Positions 28,201-36,489 are shown, counted from the stretch's first letter. The stretch: DNA of 64,000 bases from Marinoscillum sp040218045 (GCA_040218045.1 JAVJQA010000009.1:1-64000); one strand, 5' to 3'. Notes: generated from the sequence alone by a model not told the origin. Numbers and translations are program-made.

Positions 28201-31200
28201 TGATAAACCGCTCTTAGCTCCTTGAGCTTGTCCTGATAGTGATTCTTGGATTGTTTACTCTCATCTAGCGTAAAGTTGAATGCGGCAGCCTCCAGATCCG
28301 ATACTTTGGATAGGTAACGAATTTCATTCTTCACTTTTCCGATAAACTTGAAATCAAATAGACCGCTCGTTATTCTGTCTATATGTGTTCTGGAAAAATG
28401 ATACATAATATCCTTGATAAAGCCACGTAACTGTGGAGCCTTATTTACCGATATGATTTCAGGGGTCAGCTCAAGTGTCTTCCACGAAAATGCATTTTCG
28501 TGGTACTTATAGAGGTGGTCAACAATAAATGACGTAGAGACGAGGAGTTTGTCACCAAAAGATCCAAGATATCGTTTCTGACTGATTAAAAAGGGGGATA
28601 CCAAATAATTGATCAGGCCAAAGACATATTGACCTCCTTCATTTAGTCTTAGGTAAAAGCATTGTTGGTCTAGTCCTGTTTCGTTTGCATTACCCATGGA
28701 ATCATTAGTTATCACCATGGAGTACAGGTCCATCGGGTGTTCTCCACCCCTGACAACATATTGTTCGAAGAGAGAAGTGATTTTTTTCGGTGACCCATTA
28801 CTTTGATAGGCCAGATAGGTTATGAAATTTTTAAGGGTATAGAGCACTTTAACCCTTGCCAAATTGGCAAGTGAACGGTCTGAGAGCGCATCCTTTTGAA
28901 TATAAATAATATTCCCAATTTTATCAGAATCATGCGTTGTTGAAGGAAAGAAAAGAGAGTAGTACTTCTCCAGGGTTGAATTAAGCAACTTGGTTTTTTC
29001 CTTTTCAATATCGTTATCTTCCCGGTGTGTTTCACCTTCTAGAAAATTATATTGCTTTTCGGAAATGAGAAATTGACTCACATAGGATTCCGTCATTGAG
29101 TTGGTGTTGGATTTCCTATGATCTGAATCGTCAGAGTAAAAGCTGGGAATGTAGAAAACCTTGTTGAAGAGCCTGTCAATTGAATGTTCCCGGTTATTGG
29201 AAGCATCTGCAATTGAGGCATCATACATATCATCGCCAGCAATGAATATAAACTTGGCTTTCGAGTGGTTGAAGAAGGATTTTAGGCTCTGGAGCATTCG
29301 TGTTATTCGCTGTTGACGCGTTTTCGCAGGTTCACTTTCTGAGCTGGGAGATGACTCCTGATAATATCGATCAGGTTCTATTTTATCCAGTTCATCCAGC
29401 ACAAATACTATTTGCCGATCCATTCTAATAAAGGGCACCCAGCTGAACCCTGAGCTTAATTCATCCACTATCTTCTGAACCTCCATTTGGATTTCATACT
29501 TACCAGCAAAGGGGAGTGTGATCGTTTTTCGTCTGTTCCAGTTAAAAAAACGGTTCTGGGATAGCCCGGCCACCGCTACTTCAGAAGTCTCAGCATAAAT
29601 CCTGTCAGTCAAACGTTTTACTCGAGCTTCACCCTTCACATAGTATGGTGGATAGTATTTATTGAGAATCCATTTTATCAAAAAGTTTAAAAAAATAACT
29701 GAGCCAATAAATACGAGAATCATCAGATAATAGGGTGACGGGGTCTCCTGCTTCAAATAGTATGGAGAGTCTCTAACTCGTAGCGTTTTAGAAATACACT
29801 CATGTAATGACTTAAAAAAGATAGGATACACTTCTTTCGATATTTCATTAACTGCGTGATCAATGATCCGTGTCGTGGACTTTACAGTTTCGTTCACATT
29901 GTGGAGCAACCAGCCTATGCTCTCAGATGGTTCAGGATCCTTGTTCGTATGCTCCTCAAACAGTGTATCCAGAGATTGAATTTTTAAACGTGACAACTGC
30001 AATGATTCACCTTGAGTTTGTTGAAAATCTGTATTTTTTTGGGTTGGAAAATACTCTAACCATGTTGGAGACTGGCCAATTTCATGAATAGCAGGGACAT
30101 TATACAAAAGGGCAACTATAGACCAAGAAAGTAATACGGATACTCCAAGAATACCTAGGTTACGAATAAAATGGACTTGTCTATGCACCTTGGAGCACAT
30201 TTCCCCCAATCTTGAAACTATCTGCTTCAAAATCCTTGTTTCATTGATGTCCTCCTGGCCAATGTCTAGATTGACAATTAGTACATCTTTTACAAAAAAG
30301 CCATTATCACCAGATTTCTCATGTTCAATTTTGCGATTAGATCTATATAGTAAATAATAAACACCCCAGGAAAGAATATAGATCGCGGTATAAATCACGA
30401 GGACTAAATAAGTGTCATTAAATAATTGAAAAGCAATAAGGATTACGACTGATACGAGGACTACTATGAGTGCTGTTTTTGAAGAAGTTCCGTGTTCTCT
30501 AAAGAAGAATTCGCCATTACTAATTTTACTATTCGGTTTGCCACTTTTGAGCATCATTTTGCTTAAAATTCCCAAGGCTACTAAGGATATAAAAGCTAGC
30601 ATAACCCATATCCAAGATGTTCCAATCACATTATGATTGATTTCGTCGATTAAAAAAGTAAACCAAAAGAAAACAAGTATTGATACAACAAGGACACCAA
30701 TCACATCCTTCCAAATAAAACGCTCCTTGTATATCCACCGTTTGAGCATCACCAAACTAAAAATCCCAATGGCCGATAAAACTATAGAAGCTAGAATAAT
30801 CAATACCCATGATAATTTTACTTCATTGCCCCAGATTTGACCGCATAAAAAAACAAACCATAGGGATACTAAAATTGATACACCGAGGCTAGTCAAAACA
30901 AGTCTCCACTTGAAATCCTTCTTATTCCTCCATCGCTTCAGCACATCGTTCACCAAACTTGTTTTGCCCATCCCCCTACTTCCTGTAATCAGGTAAGTAC
31001 CATTTTTAGTCTGTCCGTTTGTAAATAGTGAGAAAAGTTGGGCTTTTAACGAATGTCGACCGATTATTCTTGAATCACTCTTTTCAAAGTTTGATGAAGT
31101 ATGAAAATACTTGTAATCGTGAAGTTTGAGGTAGATCGTGTTAGGCTTAGGGCCATATTTAGCTAGGCTACCATGCAGTGAAGGGTCAGGTTTGTGGGAC

Positions 31201-31202
31201 AA
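25269..31202 (-). CDS. Giant membrane P-loop NTPase (KAP/STAND-like) with helical-repeat C-terminal region
   Basis: 1977 residues. Walker A is GSRGMGKTS (74-82); Walker B 'QIVFVLDELDKIE' is near 597-609. Between them lie ~7-8 predicted membrane helices (~100-121, 130-153, 165-185, 195-215, 243-262, 265-287, 349-369), then ~100 extramembrane residues and another helix (490-512). Membrane segments inserted between the P-loop and Walker B are characteristic of KAP-family NTPases. The segment 'SKAKFIFIAGDDMYD' after Walker B fits a sensor strand. Residues ~1000-1950 are almost entirely helical, with TPR-like stretches ('GDLEYYDQEYDNAVLYYMDA', 'LGLAFEKQNNYDSALMTYD'). KAP and related NTPases are often phage-exclusion or stress systems. 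No effector domain is recognised. Here it is the sole gene of an island bounded by yaaA 3'-end duplications, which points to an accessory, possibly defensive role. Confidence 0.8.
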   Translation of the reverse strand: MSHKPDPSLHGSLAKYGPKPNTIYLKLHDYKYFHTSSNFEKSDSRIIGRHSLKAQLFSLFTNGQTKNGTYLITGSRGMGKTSLVNDVLKRWRNKKDFKWRLVLTSLGVSILVSLWFVFLCGQIWGNEVKLSWVLIILASIVLSAIGIFSLVMLKRWIYKERFIWKDVIGVLVVSILVFFWFTFLIDEINHNVIGTSWIWVMLAFISLVALGILSKMMLKSGKPNSKISNGEFFFREHGTSSKTALIVVLVSVVILIAFQLFNDTYLVLVIYTAIYILSWGVYYLLYRSNRKIEHEKSGDNGFFVKDVLIVNLDIGQEDINETRILKQIVSRLGEMCSKVHRQVHFIRNLGILGVSVLLSWSIVALLYNVPAIHEIGQSPTWLEYFPTQKNTDFQQTQGESLQLSRLKIQSLDTLFEEHTNKDPEPSESIGWLLHNVNETVKSTTRIIDHAVNEISKEVYPIFFKSLHECISKTLRVRDSPYYLKQETPSPYYLMILVFIGSVIFLNFLIKWILNKYYPPYYVKGEARVKRLTDRIYAETSEVAVAGLSQNRFFNWNRRKTITLPFAGKYEIQMEVQKIVDELSSGFSWVPFIRMDRQIVFVLDELDKIEPDRYYQESSPSSESEPAKTRQQRITRMLQSLKSFFNHSKAKFIFIAGDDMYDASIADASNNREHSIDRLFNKVFYIPSFYSDDSDHRKSNTNSMTESYVSQFLISEKQYNFLEGETHREDNDIEKEKTKLLNSTLEKYYSLFFPSTTHDSDKIGNIIYIQKDALSDRSLANLARVKVLYTLKNFITYLAYQSNGSPKKITSLFEQYVVRGGEHPMDLYSMVITNDSMGNANETGLDQQCFYLRLNEGGQYVFGLINYLVSPFLISQKRYLGSFGDKLLVSTSFIVDHLYKYHENAFSWKTLELTPEIISVNKAPQLRGFIKDIMYHFSRTHIDRITSGLFDFKFIGKVKNEIRYLSKVSDLEAAAFNFTLDESKQSKNHYQDKLKELRAVYHNRLSGESKNDDQKFIHSLSFTNMILGDLEYYDQEYDNAVLYYMDAIQELRYLLDETSKNYIFNAIIYVRNSLKLGLAFEKQNNYDSALMTYDRLKQEILNLRDVDTSKFGYEEKVITYDHAVEFISKQIGKVGLSSLYAAFDQSGHSFSKLDQDLETMTFDKCFDALGCSDPCRVRSIVNNWALRIAKVYETFEQWEQVRVVALLFYNLFQDRDRIFVIVGKKNGKFFSFGGNHFFKTYINQQAASKKHIQTNGKLFTFENLRLLYQPFIAALSILEKDGINAITNKSIESTLKDFDFICRMTNTHVPYMIEVEFLNKIGDLLYFKNGMLKDWSNTKDLTKQKVATNEGVEPNELAKRDYNLPVQGMIFYLLSIDVFWKGIASKDRTAGFYQGSEGDNGTYHVLFQKIKSKTGDYRFFGGLILNKYREAVEYINKGIGSPEYTNPRSIKLNTLANCYSDLGNSILSSISQDKRNWTQASVLRDLQLLLNLITKLNDVLFARHSNCTEEDSNDILNSLDSKVFSIQGVVTAYLISAALYHKTYKNLKSAFQLQKIMTLIDDCIFIAQGIEKTVSSSLTKVERDELLFKIDTELLIPYVTKVNKAYQDTPWQDMANYKNAGGLVSSSERTSHVLNVQKVVESHLQKPFKNRAEAKSSFYRIKRQVRVANGNGHRNEPPYPNIDFEFYKGSSIASEQKEVYVLMEKIQFRLNSCEWKNNQDKYEGFCHKYLKTHPFIDNSNQMNRIHELFIRGTKLKKFFKLKIFDYTKVKAAKLNLIALIESKKKSRKASLFELRKLGIRKRNYFRILSRDEDLLKIFSDALYSYNEIISKLNVIEASFQVPNIYFGFAHYELAYWLEALEEFPELQFEVFENLEYITLERENDFLNKQYQWAKAKYHFVTAMQTHRGMDPYTHTINGMYYLDDDFNDDQEHFYAAQERFHINNGYIQRLCKELGNKLINADKLFNYDFYSTDFVPDD

Positions 31203-31351
31203 AATAGTTAGGCATTTAGTGAACTTCTCCCAATATAACTAAATTTTAAAGAACGGTTCAATATGCTAGTCATACAACCGTTATATATCGATAAATCCCT
31301 TAATAAAACAAAGAGTGCGCGATAAACTCGAATTCTCCATCGACGTACTAA

Positions 31352-31390
31352 AATTCCAACGAGACTACTTTGGCTTTTAAGAGAGGGTAA
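31352..31390 (+). repeat. Right copy of the yaaA 3'-end duplication
   Basis: It encodes NSNETTLAFKRG and TAA in the same frame as the yaaA end at 25201-25239 but has no gene attached. It lies 23 bp from the end of the response-regulator gene, which probably was yaaA's original convergent neighbour. Confidence 0.9.
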
Positions 31391-31413
31391 TCTCCTAAAG
31401 CTAAAGCGACCAC

Positions 31414-32745
31414 CTACAAAGTGCTTTTCAGTTTGTCACGCAGTGTTTTTCGGTCAATGCCTAGAACCCGTGAAGTTTTAGAAATATTGTTTTCGTTGAC
31501 CGCCAACACCTCAGCAATGTATTCCTTCACCACATCATCCAATTTTCTGTCCAACCCTTTTGATTTGGATGCAGAGTACCTAAAGGCCTCGGGAAGGTCA
31601 GGAACCCCAATAGTGGAGTCTTCATTGAGAATAGCCATGCGATGTGTTAGGTTTTGCAGCTCACGAACATTGCCCGGCCATGCATATGCCTTGAGTGCAT
31701 CTAAAGCCCTGGCGCTAAATCTCATGGGAGTTTTGTTAAGCTCCCGCACATATTTTGCAAGAAAATAGTCCGCCAACTGCAAAACATCATCCTCTCTATC
31801 CCGCAAAGGTGGAAGATCAAGCGTGATCACATTTAACCTATAATACAGATCTTCCCTGAAAGAACCTTTCTGGACTAGTTGGAGTAGGTTGACATTGGTG
31901 GCCGCAATAATCCTCAGGTTTACTTTTTGAGGAGTTTGAGACCCTACCATATAAAACTCCTTTTCCTGGAGCACACGCAGTAATTTGGCCTGCATTGCCA
32001 GGCTGGTATTGCTGATTTCATCAAGAAATATGGTGCCCTTATCCGCACTTTGAAAAAAACCAGGGCGTGTATCCCCAGCTCCGGTAAACGCACCTTTAAC
32101 GTATCCAAAAAGCTCACTTTCCAGTAAACTATCAGGTATTCCCCCACAATTGACAGGAACAAAAGGTGCGCCTTCATTGTCGCTGTAATGCAATGCACGC
32201 GCAACAAGTTCTTTTCCAGTGCCACTTTCACCTTGAATCAAAACGGTCGCTTGTGTATGTCGGGCTTTGTTAATGGTGCTAAATACACCCATCATTTTAT
32301 CAGAGGCACCAATGATCCCGAAATTATGAAGGGTCGGTACTTTTTCCCCGGATTGCCTATGACGGGTCTTATTGAGCGCATTCTCCACTGCCTGAAACAG
32401 TTCCTCATCTGTAAATGACTTCACAAGGTATTCTTCAGCTCCCACCTTAATGGATTCCACAGCACCTTTGATAGACGGAAACCCGGTAATTACTAGTATG
32501 GCTATCGACTTAAAATTTTCTGCTACATGACGCACCAGTGTCAGGCCATTTTCACCTGGCATCTTCAAATCTGTGATCAACAGGTCAATATTTACCGACT
32601 CAAGCAGATTGATCGCTGACTGAACATTGTTGGCAGTAAATATGTGATAACCCACGGACTCAAGGTTCCTTTTTATCAACTCAATAGTTTCAGGCGAATC
32701 ATCCACGATTAAAACCTCTTTACCCATATGTGTTTCATTTTTCAT
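31414..32745 (-). CDS. NtrC-family sigma-54-dependent response regulator
   Basis: 443 residues. The receiver domain (~8-125) has the acidic pair in 'VLIVDDSPET', phospho-Asp in 'DLLITDLKMPGENG' and Lys in 'YLVKSFTDEE'. The AAA+ domain has Walker A GESGTGKE, the sigma-54 contact loop GAFTGA and Walker B 'KGTIFLDEIS'. The C-terminal Fis-type HTH is 'NNISKTSRVLGIDRKTLRDK'. It is full length with all key residues, so it should activate sigma-54 promoters on phosphorylation. It follows its histidine kinase gene by 2 bp. A sigma-54-type promoter lies just beyond the kinase gene on the other strand (34014-34030), the most likely target. Confidence 0.96.
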   Translation of the reverse strand: MKNETHMGKEVLIVDDSPETIELIKRNLESVGYHIFTANNVQSAINLLESVNIDLLITDLKMPGENGLTLVRHVAENFKSIAILVITGFPSIKGAVESIKVGAEEYLVKSFTDEELFQAVENALNKTRHRQSGEKVPTLHNFGIIGASDKMMGVFSTINKARHTQATVLIQGESGTGKELVARALHYSDNEGAPFVPVNCGGIPDSLLESELFGYVKGAFTGAGDTRPGFFQSADKGTIFLDEISNTSLAMQAKLLRVLQEKEFYMVGSQTPQKVNLRIIAATNVNLLQLVQKGSFREDLYYRLNVITLDLPPLRDREDDVLQLADYFLAKYVRELNKTPMRFSARALDALKAYAWPGNVRELQNLTHRMAILNEDSTIGVPDLPEAFRYSASKSKGLDRKLDDVVKEYIAEVLAVNENNISKTSRVLGIDRKTLRDKLKSTL

Positions 32746-32747
32746 AA

Positions 32748-33857
32748 TTACTCCTGGGTTAAAGGTAAAGTGATTTCGAATTTTGTGCCTTTTCCCGTTG
32801 TGCTTGTCACCCGTATCTTTCCAGAGTGAGATTCAATAATCCCCCGTACCACTGGCAATCCAAGTCCTGTACCTTCCCCTACTGGTTTCGTCGTAAAAAA
32901 CGGCTCAAATATTTTCCTTTTTACTTTGGCTGTCATTCCTGAGCCGGTGTCCTTTACAGATAGTATGACGAACCCTTCCCTGCTCCCGGTAGTGACAGTG
33001 ATCTGACCTTTGTCAGAAATGGCGTGAACAGCATTAGTGATTAAGTTGACCAGTACCTGACTCATCTGCACAGCATCTGCCTTGATCGTGGGAAGGTTTG
33101 GATCAAGCCTTTTTCTTATATTGATAAATTGGTCCTGAAAACGCATATCAATGAAGTACAAAGTACTTGTGACAATACTGTTCAGGTTAACCTCTGCTAT
33201 TTGCTGTGGCATCTGTCTCGAAAAAATCATCAGTTTTTTGATGATCTCACGGGTATATAGTGAAGCCTTGATAATTCGTTCCAGGTCTTCTTCCTGCTGG
33301 TCTTTGAGGTCTCCTCCTTTTTTGAGCAATTGCGAGAAGCCTAATATTTTACCAAGTGGCTCATTAAGTTCATGGGCAATTCCCGCAGAAAGTTCTCCGA
33401 CAAATGCCAGTCGTTCTGAATGCTGTAGTTGAACCTTTAACTTTTTCTTTTCCTCTTCTACAGAAGCTCGGCGTATAAATGATGATAACTCCTGGGCAAC
33501 AATCTTAAGGAGGTTCTTTTCTTCGGGTAAAAAACTCAGGTCCTTCTCCCCTAACTTTTCGTTGGCTTTGTAACCAATGTTAATGGTGCCATATTTTGAG
33601 TTACCCAGCTTCAATGGATTAGATATAGTGGAAACACACTGATCAAACCCTGATGTCTTATATGATTTACGGTTCAACTTCACCTCTACCTCTGCTACTT
33701 CGGGATGCTGCATCGCATCTGGAAGGATGCGGATGGTATGTTTAATAATAGCGTTTATATCGTTATCCTGCTCCCATGCCACTTTGGAGAGTTCATAGAG
33801 ACAGTTCAACTCCTTGATCCGTTCTCTTAACTGAAATTCTGTAGTATGTACCTCCAT
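32748..33857 (-). CDS. Soluble sensor histidine kinase (GAF-like sensor), partner of the NtrC-type regulator
   Basis: 369 residues, no membrane helix. The N-terminal ~140 residues contain a GAF-like region ('LNCLYELSKVAWEQDNDINA', 'TISNPLKLGNSKYGTINIGY') preceded by a short coil. The H-box is 'ERLAFVGELSAGIAHELNEP', then N-box 'NLITNAVHAI', G1 'VKDTGSGM' and G2 'GTGLGLPVVRGI'. It is of the NtrB/ZraS-like HisKA type that works with NtrC regulators. It is the first gene of the two-gene operon and is divergent from the GreA/Rnk-like gene. A cytoplasmic signal (ligand or redox) is implied; nothing identifies it. Confidence 0.94.
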   Translation of the reverse strand: MEVHTTEFQLRERIKELNCLYELSKVAWEQDNDINAIIKHTIRILPDAMQHPEVAEVEVKLNRKSYKTSGFDQCVSTISNPLKLGNSKYGTINIGYKANEKLGEKDLSFLPEEKNLLKIVAQELSSFIRRASVEEEKKKLKVQLQHSERLAFVGELSAGIAHELNEPLGKILGFSQLLKKGGDLKDQQEEDLERIIKASLYTREIIKKLMIFSRQMPQQIAEVNLNSIVTSTLYFIDMRFQDQFINIRKRLDPNLPTIKADAVQMSQVLVNLITNAVHAISDKGQITVTTGSREGFVILSVKDTGSGMTAKVKRKIFEPFFTTKPVGEGTGLGLPVVRGIIESHSGKIRVTSTTGKGTKFEITLPLTQE

Positions 33858-34013
33858 ATTGTATTTTAAAAGCTAAGAATCACCTACAATTTTACCTATT
33901 TTAAATACTCAAACACCCATTTTATCTGAGGTATTTTTAATCAGTGAGTAATATTTCCCCAATTAGCAAAAAATAGAAACCCATCAAATGAAGCAGAAAC
34001 GCATCTTTTACTT

Positions 34014-34030
34014 CTGGCACACTTCATGTT
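34014..34030 (+). promoter_or_regulatory. Probable sigma-54 promoter
   Basis: CTGGCAC-ACTTC-ATGTT matches YTGGCAC-N5-TTGCW perfectly at the -24 box and at T, G and the final T of the -12 box (GT in place of GC). The predicted transcript would start near 34040, so translation should begin at ATG 34058, not at 34031. It is divergent from an NtrC-family kinase/regulator pair. Confidence 0.6.
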
Positions 34031-34057
34031 ATGAGGTCTTTCTTTAATACTTTGATT

Positions 34058-34465
34058 ATGAAAAAGAGAATTGTTACTATTAGTGATTATGAGCGTCTCA
34101 TGGCTGGAAGATATTATGCGCTTTACAGAACAAAATACCCTGAGCAACTCGAATTATTTTTTTGTGAATTAATGAGTGCTGAGTTAGTGGATCAAACTCA
34201 AATCTCAGAAGATGTAATCACAATGAACAGTCAGGTCTTGCTCAATGAGCGCAGGCTCGGGAGACAAATGAAACTGACCCTCAAATACCCCAACGAAGCA
34301 AACATCAAAGAACAGAAACCATCAGTGTTTGACCCAATTGGCATGGCCGTATTCGGAAGAGCAGTTGGCGATCGGATTACATGGACTGTATTTGGTCGCA
34401 ATGTCGAGTTTGAAGTACTGAAGGTTATCTATCAGCCTGAAGCGGTTGGCCAATTTGAACTCTGA
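34058..34465 (+). CDS. GreA/GreB (Rnk-like) C-terminal domain protein
   Basis: 135 residues from ATG 34058, chosen because the promoter start site would lie downstream of the earlier ATG at 34031. It has a short helical N-terminus instead of the GreA coiled coil, then the FKBP-like Gre C-terminal domain: 'ISEDVITMNSQVLLNE' (the conserved D-V-V.MNS.V), 'LTLKYPNEANIKEQKPSVFD', 'DPIGMAVFGRAVGDRITW'. This is the Rnk/'nucleoside diphosphate kinase regulator' type, which binds RNA polymerase near the secondary channel. It is the first gene after the sigma-54 promoter and probably part of a stress or starvation response. Confidence 0.85.
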   Translation: MKKRIVTISDYERLMAGRYYALYRTKYPEQLELFFCELMSAELVDQTQISEDVITMNSQVLLNERRLGRQMKLTLKYPNEANIKEQKPSVFDPIGMAVFGRAVGDRITWTVFGRNVEFEVLKVIYQPEAVGQFEL

Positions 34466-34504
34466 TAATTTCAGCATTCATTCAAAACCCAAACAATATA
34501 AATC

Positions 34505-34666
34505 ATGCTTGAATATTACATTATGATCCTCAACAAGTTGAGTTTTGATCCAAAACTGGTACTCAAAGAATACAGGAAATCGTTACGCAACCTGGATCCA
34601 ACAGATCAGCAAAAGCTTCGAAAATGGGCTATGGACAACTTGCCCCATCATGAATCTCTTAAGTAA
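34505..34666 (+). CDS. Small hypothetical protein (53 residues)
   Basis: ATG at 34505, 39 bp after the Gre-like gene and 6 bp before the next gene, so it fits the operon. The sequence reads 'MLEYYIMILNKLSFDPKLVL', 'KEYRKSLRNLDPTDQQKLRK', 'WAMDNLPHHESLK'. It is predicted helical and soluble, without cysteines. I do not recognise it. Position, tight spacing and a normal amino-acid make-up support it as a real gene. Confidence 0.6.
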   Translation: MLEYYIMILNKLSFDPKLVLKEYRKSLRNLDPTDQQKLRKWAMDNLPHHESLK

Positions 34667-34672
34667 AAAATT

Positions 34673-35341
34673 ATGAAATGGAAAGATATATTGAGTAAGC
34701 GATACCATACCGGGTTATCACTGTTTATCGTACTTGTGATGATGACGCTCCTTGTGTTTTATCACAAAAAGAACCTTTCGGAGCTGCATGGCTCATTATC
34801 GTCCATCTACATGGATCGTCTGGTAGCCGAAAGCCATCTTTATAATCTTTCGCATCAGTACTATGAGAAGAAGATTTTGGTCGGAGCATTTGAACCGGAT
34901 CTATATCAACAACAAATCAACACCAATGACGCAATCCAACAGTTGATCCAAAGCTACGAAAAAACATATCTTACTGATGAAGAATCCACACAATGGACAG
35001 GCTTAAAGAAGGACATTAGAATAGCACTTCAGTTTGAGCAGCACTTTCTTTACCCGGAATCCCCTATTGATCAGGTGATGCTGACCCAAACCTTATTGTC
35101 AAGGTATGACGATATTCTTAATCAATTAAATACATTGACAGACATACAATTAAAGGAAGGTCAAAAACTATTAATGGAATCTGACCACATACTTGCTTCC
35201 AATATTCAAACTACCCGGTTGGCAGTAGGGTTAATACTCGTCCTTTGCATGTTGGTCTTTTTATTGTACACATCGCCCCAAATCAAACCAAATCAGGGGT
35301 TTTATGAGAAATTGAACCAACCTAAGTTCCAGAAGTCTTAG
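34673..35341 (+). CDS. Membrane protein with chemoreceptor-like four-helix-bundle sensor, no output domain
   Basis: 222 residues. Two membrane helices (~12-30 and ~182-201) flank a ~150-residue periplasmic helical domain like the 4HB_MCP ligand-binding module ('LHGSLSSIYMDRLVAESHLY', 'LQFEQHFLYPES', 'LNTLTDIQLKEGQKLL'). After the second helix only ~20 residues remain, with no HAMP, kinase or methyl-accepting domain. A paralogue is at 37713-38369 with the same plan ('SSFYKDRLIVEGYIYEMSSL', 'LDELSGIQLSEGQNIL'). Such orphan sensors may act through partner membrane proteins. It belongs to the putative sigma-54 cluster. Confidence 0.75.
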   Translation: MKWKDILSKRYHTGLSLFIVLVMMTLLVFYHKKNLSELHGSLSSIYMDRLVAESHLYNLSHQYYEKKILVGAFEPDLYQQQINTNDAIQQLIQSYEKTYLTDEESTQWTGLKKDIRIALQFEQHFLYPESPIDQVMLTQTLLSRYDDILNQLNTLTDIQLKEGQKLLMESDHILASNIQTTRLAVGLILVLCMLVFLLYTSPQIKPNQGFYEKLNQPKFQKS

Positions 35342-35350
35342 TTGATTGAC

Positions 35351-35896
35351 ATGAAAACGTACCTGGCAACCATATTATCCCTATTCCTTATCAGCAAGCT
35401 AACTGCAGAGCCTTTTGCCACGGAAAAAAGGATACTCAATCTATCCAAATCCTGGCATATAAATATGATAACCCTGACCAACTATGAAGGCCTGAAGGAT
35501 TTCTGCTCTAATGATAAGCTACGTCAAGATATGTTCAATCAGCTCGCAGAAATTCATTACTACCACAACCTTCTTGAAATTGACCTTAAAACATCTAACT
35601 ACATCCACTCAAACAGAACAATTAAACGCATTCTCCGACACATTGAGAAACTGGAGCGTAAGTACCATCCCGAGGATTTCGAGGGATTTTTCGAAGAGCA
35701 GTGTTCATTACAGTCCAAAATCGAGAATAACGCTTCCCACTATGGAGCAGGGTTTGGCACGCATTCACTAGGAAGTAAAGTGTATGCCCAGGAGGTAGAA
35801 ATGTATCGCTACCTAAAACAACTTACCAGGCGCATAAACAAAATCAAAGAACACGTAGAAGATTTCTATCTGGGTAGAACAGTATGGGAAAACTAA
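35351..35896 (+). CDS. Secreted helical protein of unknown function
   Basis: 181 residues from ATG 35351, 9 bp past the end of the receptor-like gene. The signal peptide is 'MKTYLATILSLFLISKLTAE'. The mature part is mostly helical and charged ('IKRILRHIEKLERKYHPEDF', 'YRYLKQLTRRINKIKEHVED') with two cysteines. I do not recognise the family. Its position immediately after a membrane sensor suggests a functional link, perhaps as periplasmic ligand or partner, but this is inference only. Confidence 0.65.
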   Translation: MKTYLATILSLFLISKLTAEPFATEKRILNLSKSWHINMITLTNYEGLKDFCSNDKLRQDMFNQLAEIHYYHNLLEIDLKTSNYIHSNRTIKRILRHIEKLERKYHPEDFEGFFEEQCSLQSKIENNASHYGAGFGTHSLGSKVYAQEVEMYRYLKQLTRRINKIKEHVEDFYLGRTVWEN

Positions 35897-36040
35897 GTCA
35901 AAGGGCTGAATTCATCACCGCAATTGAATAATGTAACCAAGGCTGTGAACAAATCAAGATTTCAACAAGACAGTGAATTCTTTTCACATGACACGTTCGC
36001 TTGGCTACCTTTTATCAAATAACTTTGATTTCACCAGTAA

Positions 36041-36484
36041 ATGGAAGACGTAGCGCTTTTAATCTTATACGGATCTCAAACAGGGAATGCCGAACATCTT
36101 GCAGGCCAGTTACATGCAATGTGCCTCGCTAACGGGGTGAATGCTGTATCCATGAATATGTCAGCGTATGATCCTGATGAGTTGGAGAATGTACGAAACC
36201 TGGCAATCATCGTAAGCACCCATGGAATTGGCGAGCCGCCTATCTCTGCTCAGCAGTGCTATTTTAGTCTAGTGCAAAGCACTCAAAAGCTTCATCAACT
36301 CCAGTACACTGTGCTGGCCCTTGGAGACACAGAGTACGCTCTATTCTGTGAAGCAGGAAAAGATTTTGATAGGGTTTTAAATGAGCTCGGAGCCACGAGA
36401 ATCATCCCTCGCGTGGATTGTGATGTAAACTATGAGGCCAGAGCTCGGCAATGGATGAAAACACTAATCATGAACTTAAAATAG
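36041..36484 (+). CDS. Flavodoxin-like protein (MioC / sulfite reductase N-terminal type)
   Basis: 147 residues. The FMN phosphate loop is 'ILYGSQTGNAEHLA'; 'IIVSTHGIGEPPISAQQCYF' and 'YTVLALGDTEYALFCEAGKD' are the two FMN ring loops typical of the flavodoxin domain of CysJ, cytochrome P450 reductases and MioC. There is no FAD/NADPH reductase part. It lies immediately before a sulfur amino-acid PLP enzyme with 5 bp between stop and start, so an electron-transfer role in sulfur metabolism is possible. Confidence 0.88.
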   Translation: MEDVALLILYGSQTGNAEHLAGQLHAMCLANGVNAVSMNMSAYDPDELENVRNLAIIVSTHGIGEPPISAQQCYFSLVQSTQKLHQLQYTVLALGDTEYALFCEAGKDFDRVLNELGATRIIPRVDCDVNYEARARQWMKTLIMNLK

Positions 36485-36489
36485 TCAGC

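Larger units (their letters stand above)
25201..31390. mobile_element. Putative single-gene island inserted at the 3' end of yaaA
   Basis: About 6.15 kb lie between two direct copies of the yaaA 3' end, and the only gene is the 1977-residue NTPase on the minus strand. The distal copy still encodes NSNETTLAFKRG-stop in the correct frame, so it looks like the original gene end, displaced when the island entered and brought or created a replacement end. This is the usual signature of site-specific integration at a gene terminus (attL/attR). No integrase, transposase or terminal inverted repeat is visible inside, so the mechanism is unknown. Confidence 0.6.

Noticed and set aside
34031..34057. 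Earlier ATG for the Gre-like gene
   Set aside because: It lies at or upstream of the start point expected for the sigma-54 promoter at 34014-34030; ATG 34058 begins a normal 'MKKRIVTIS' N-terminus.
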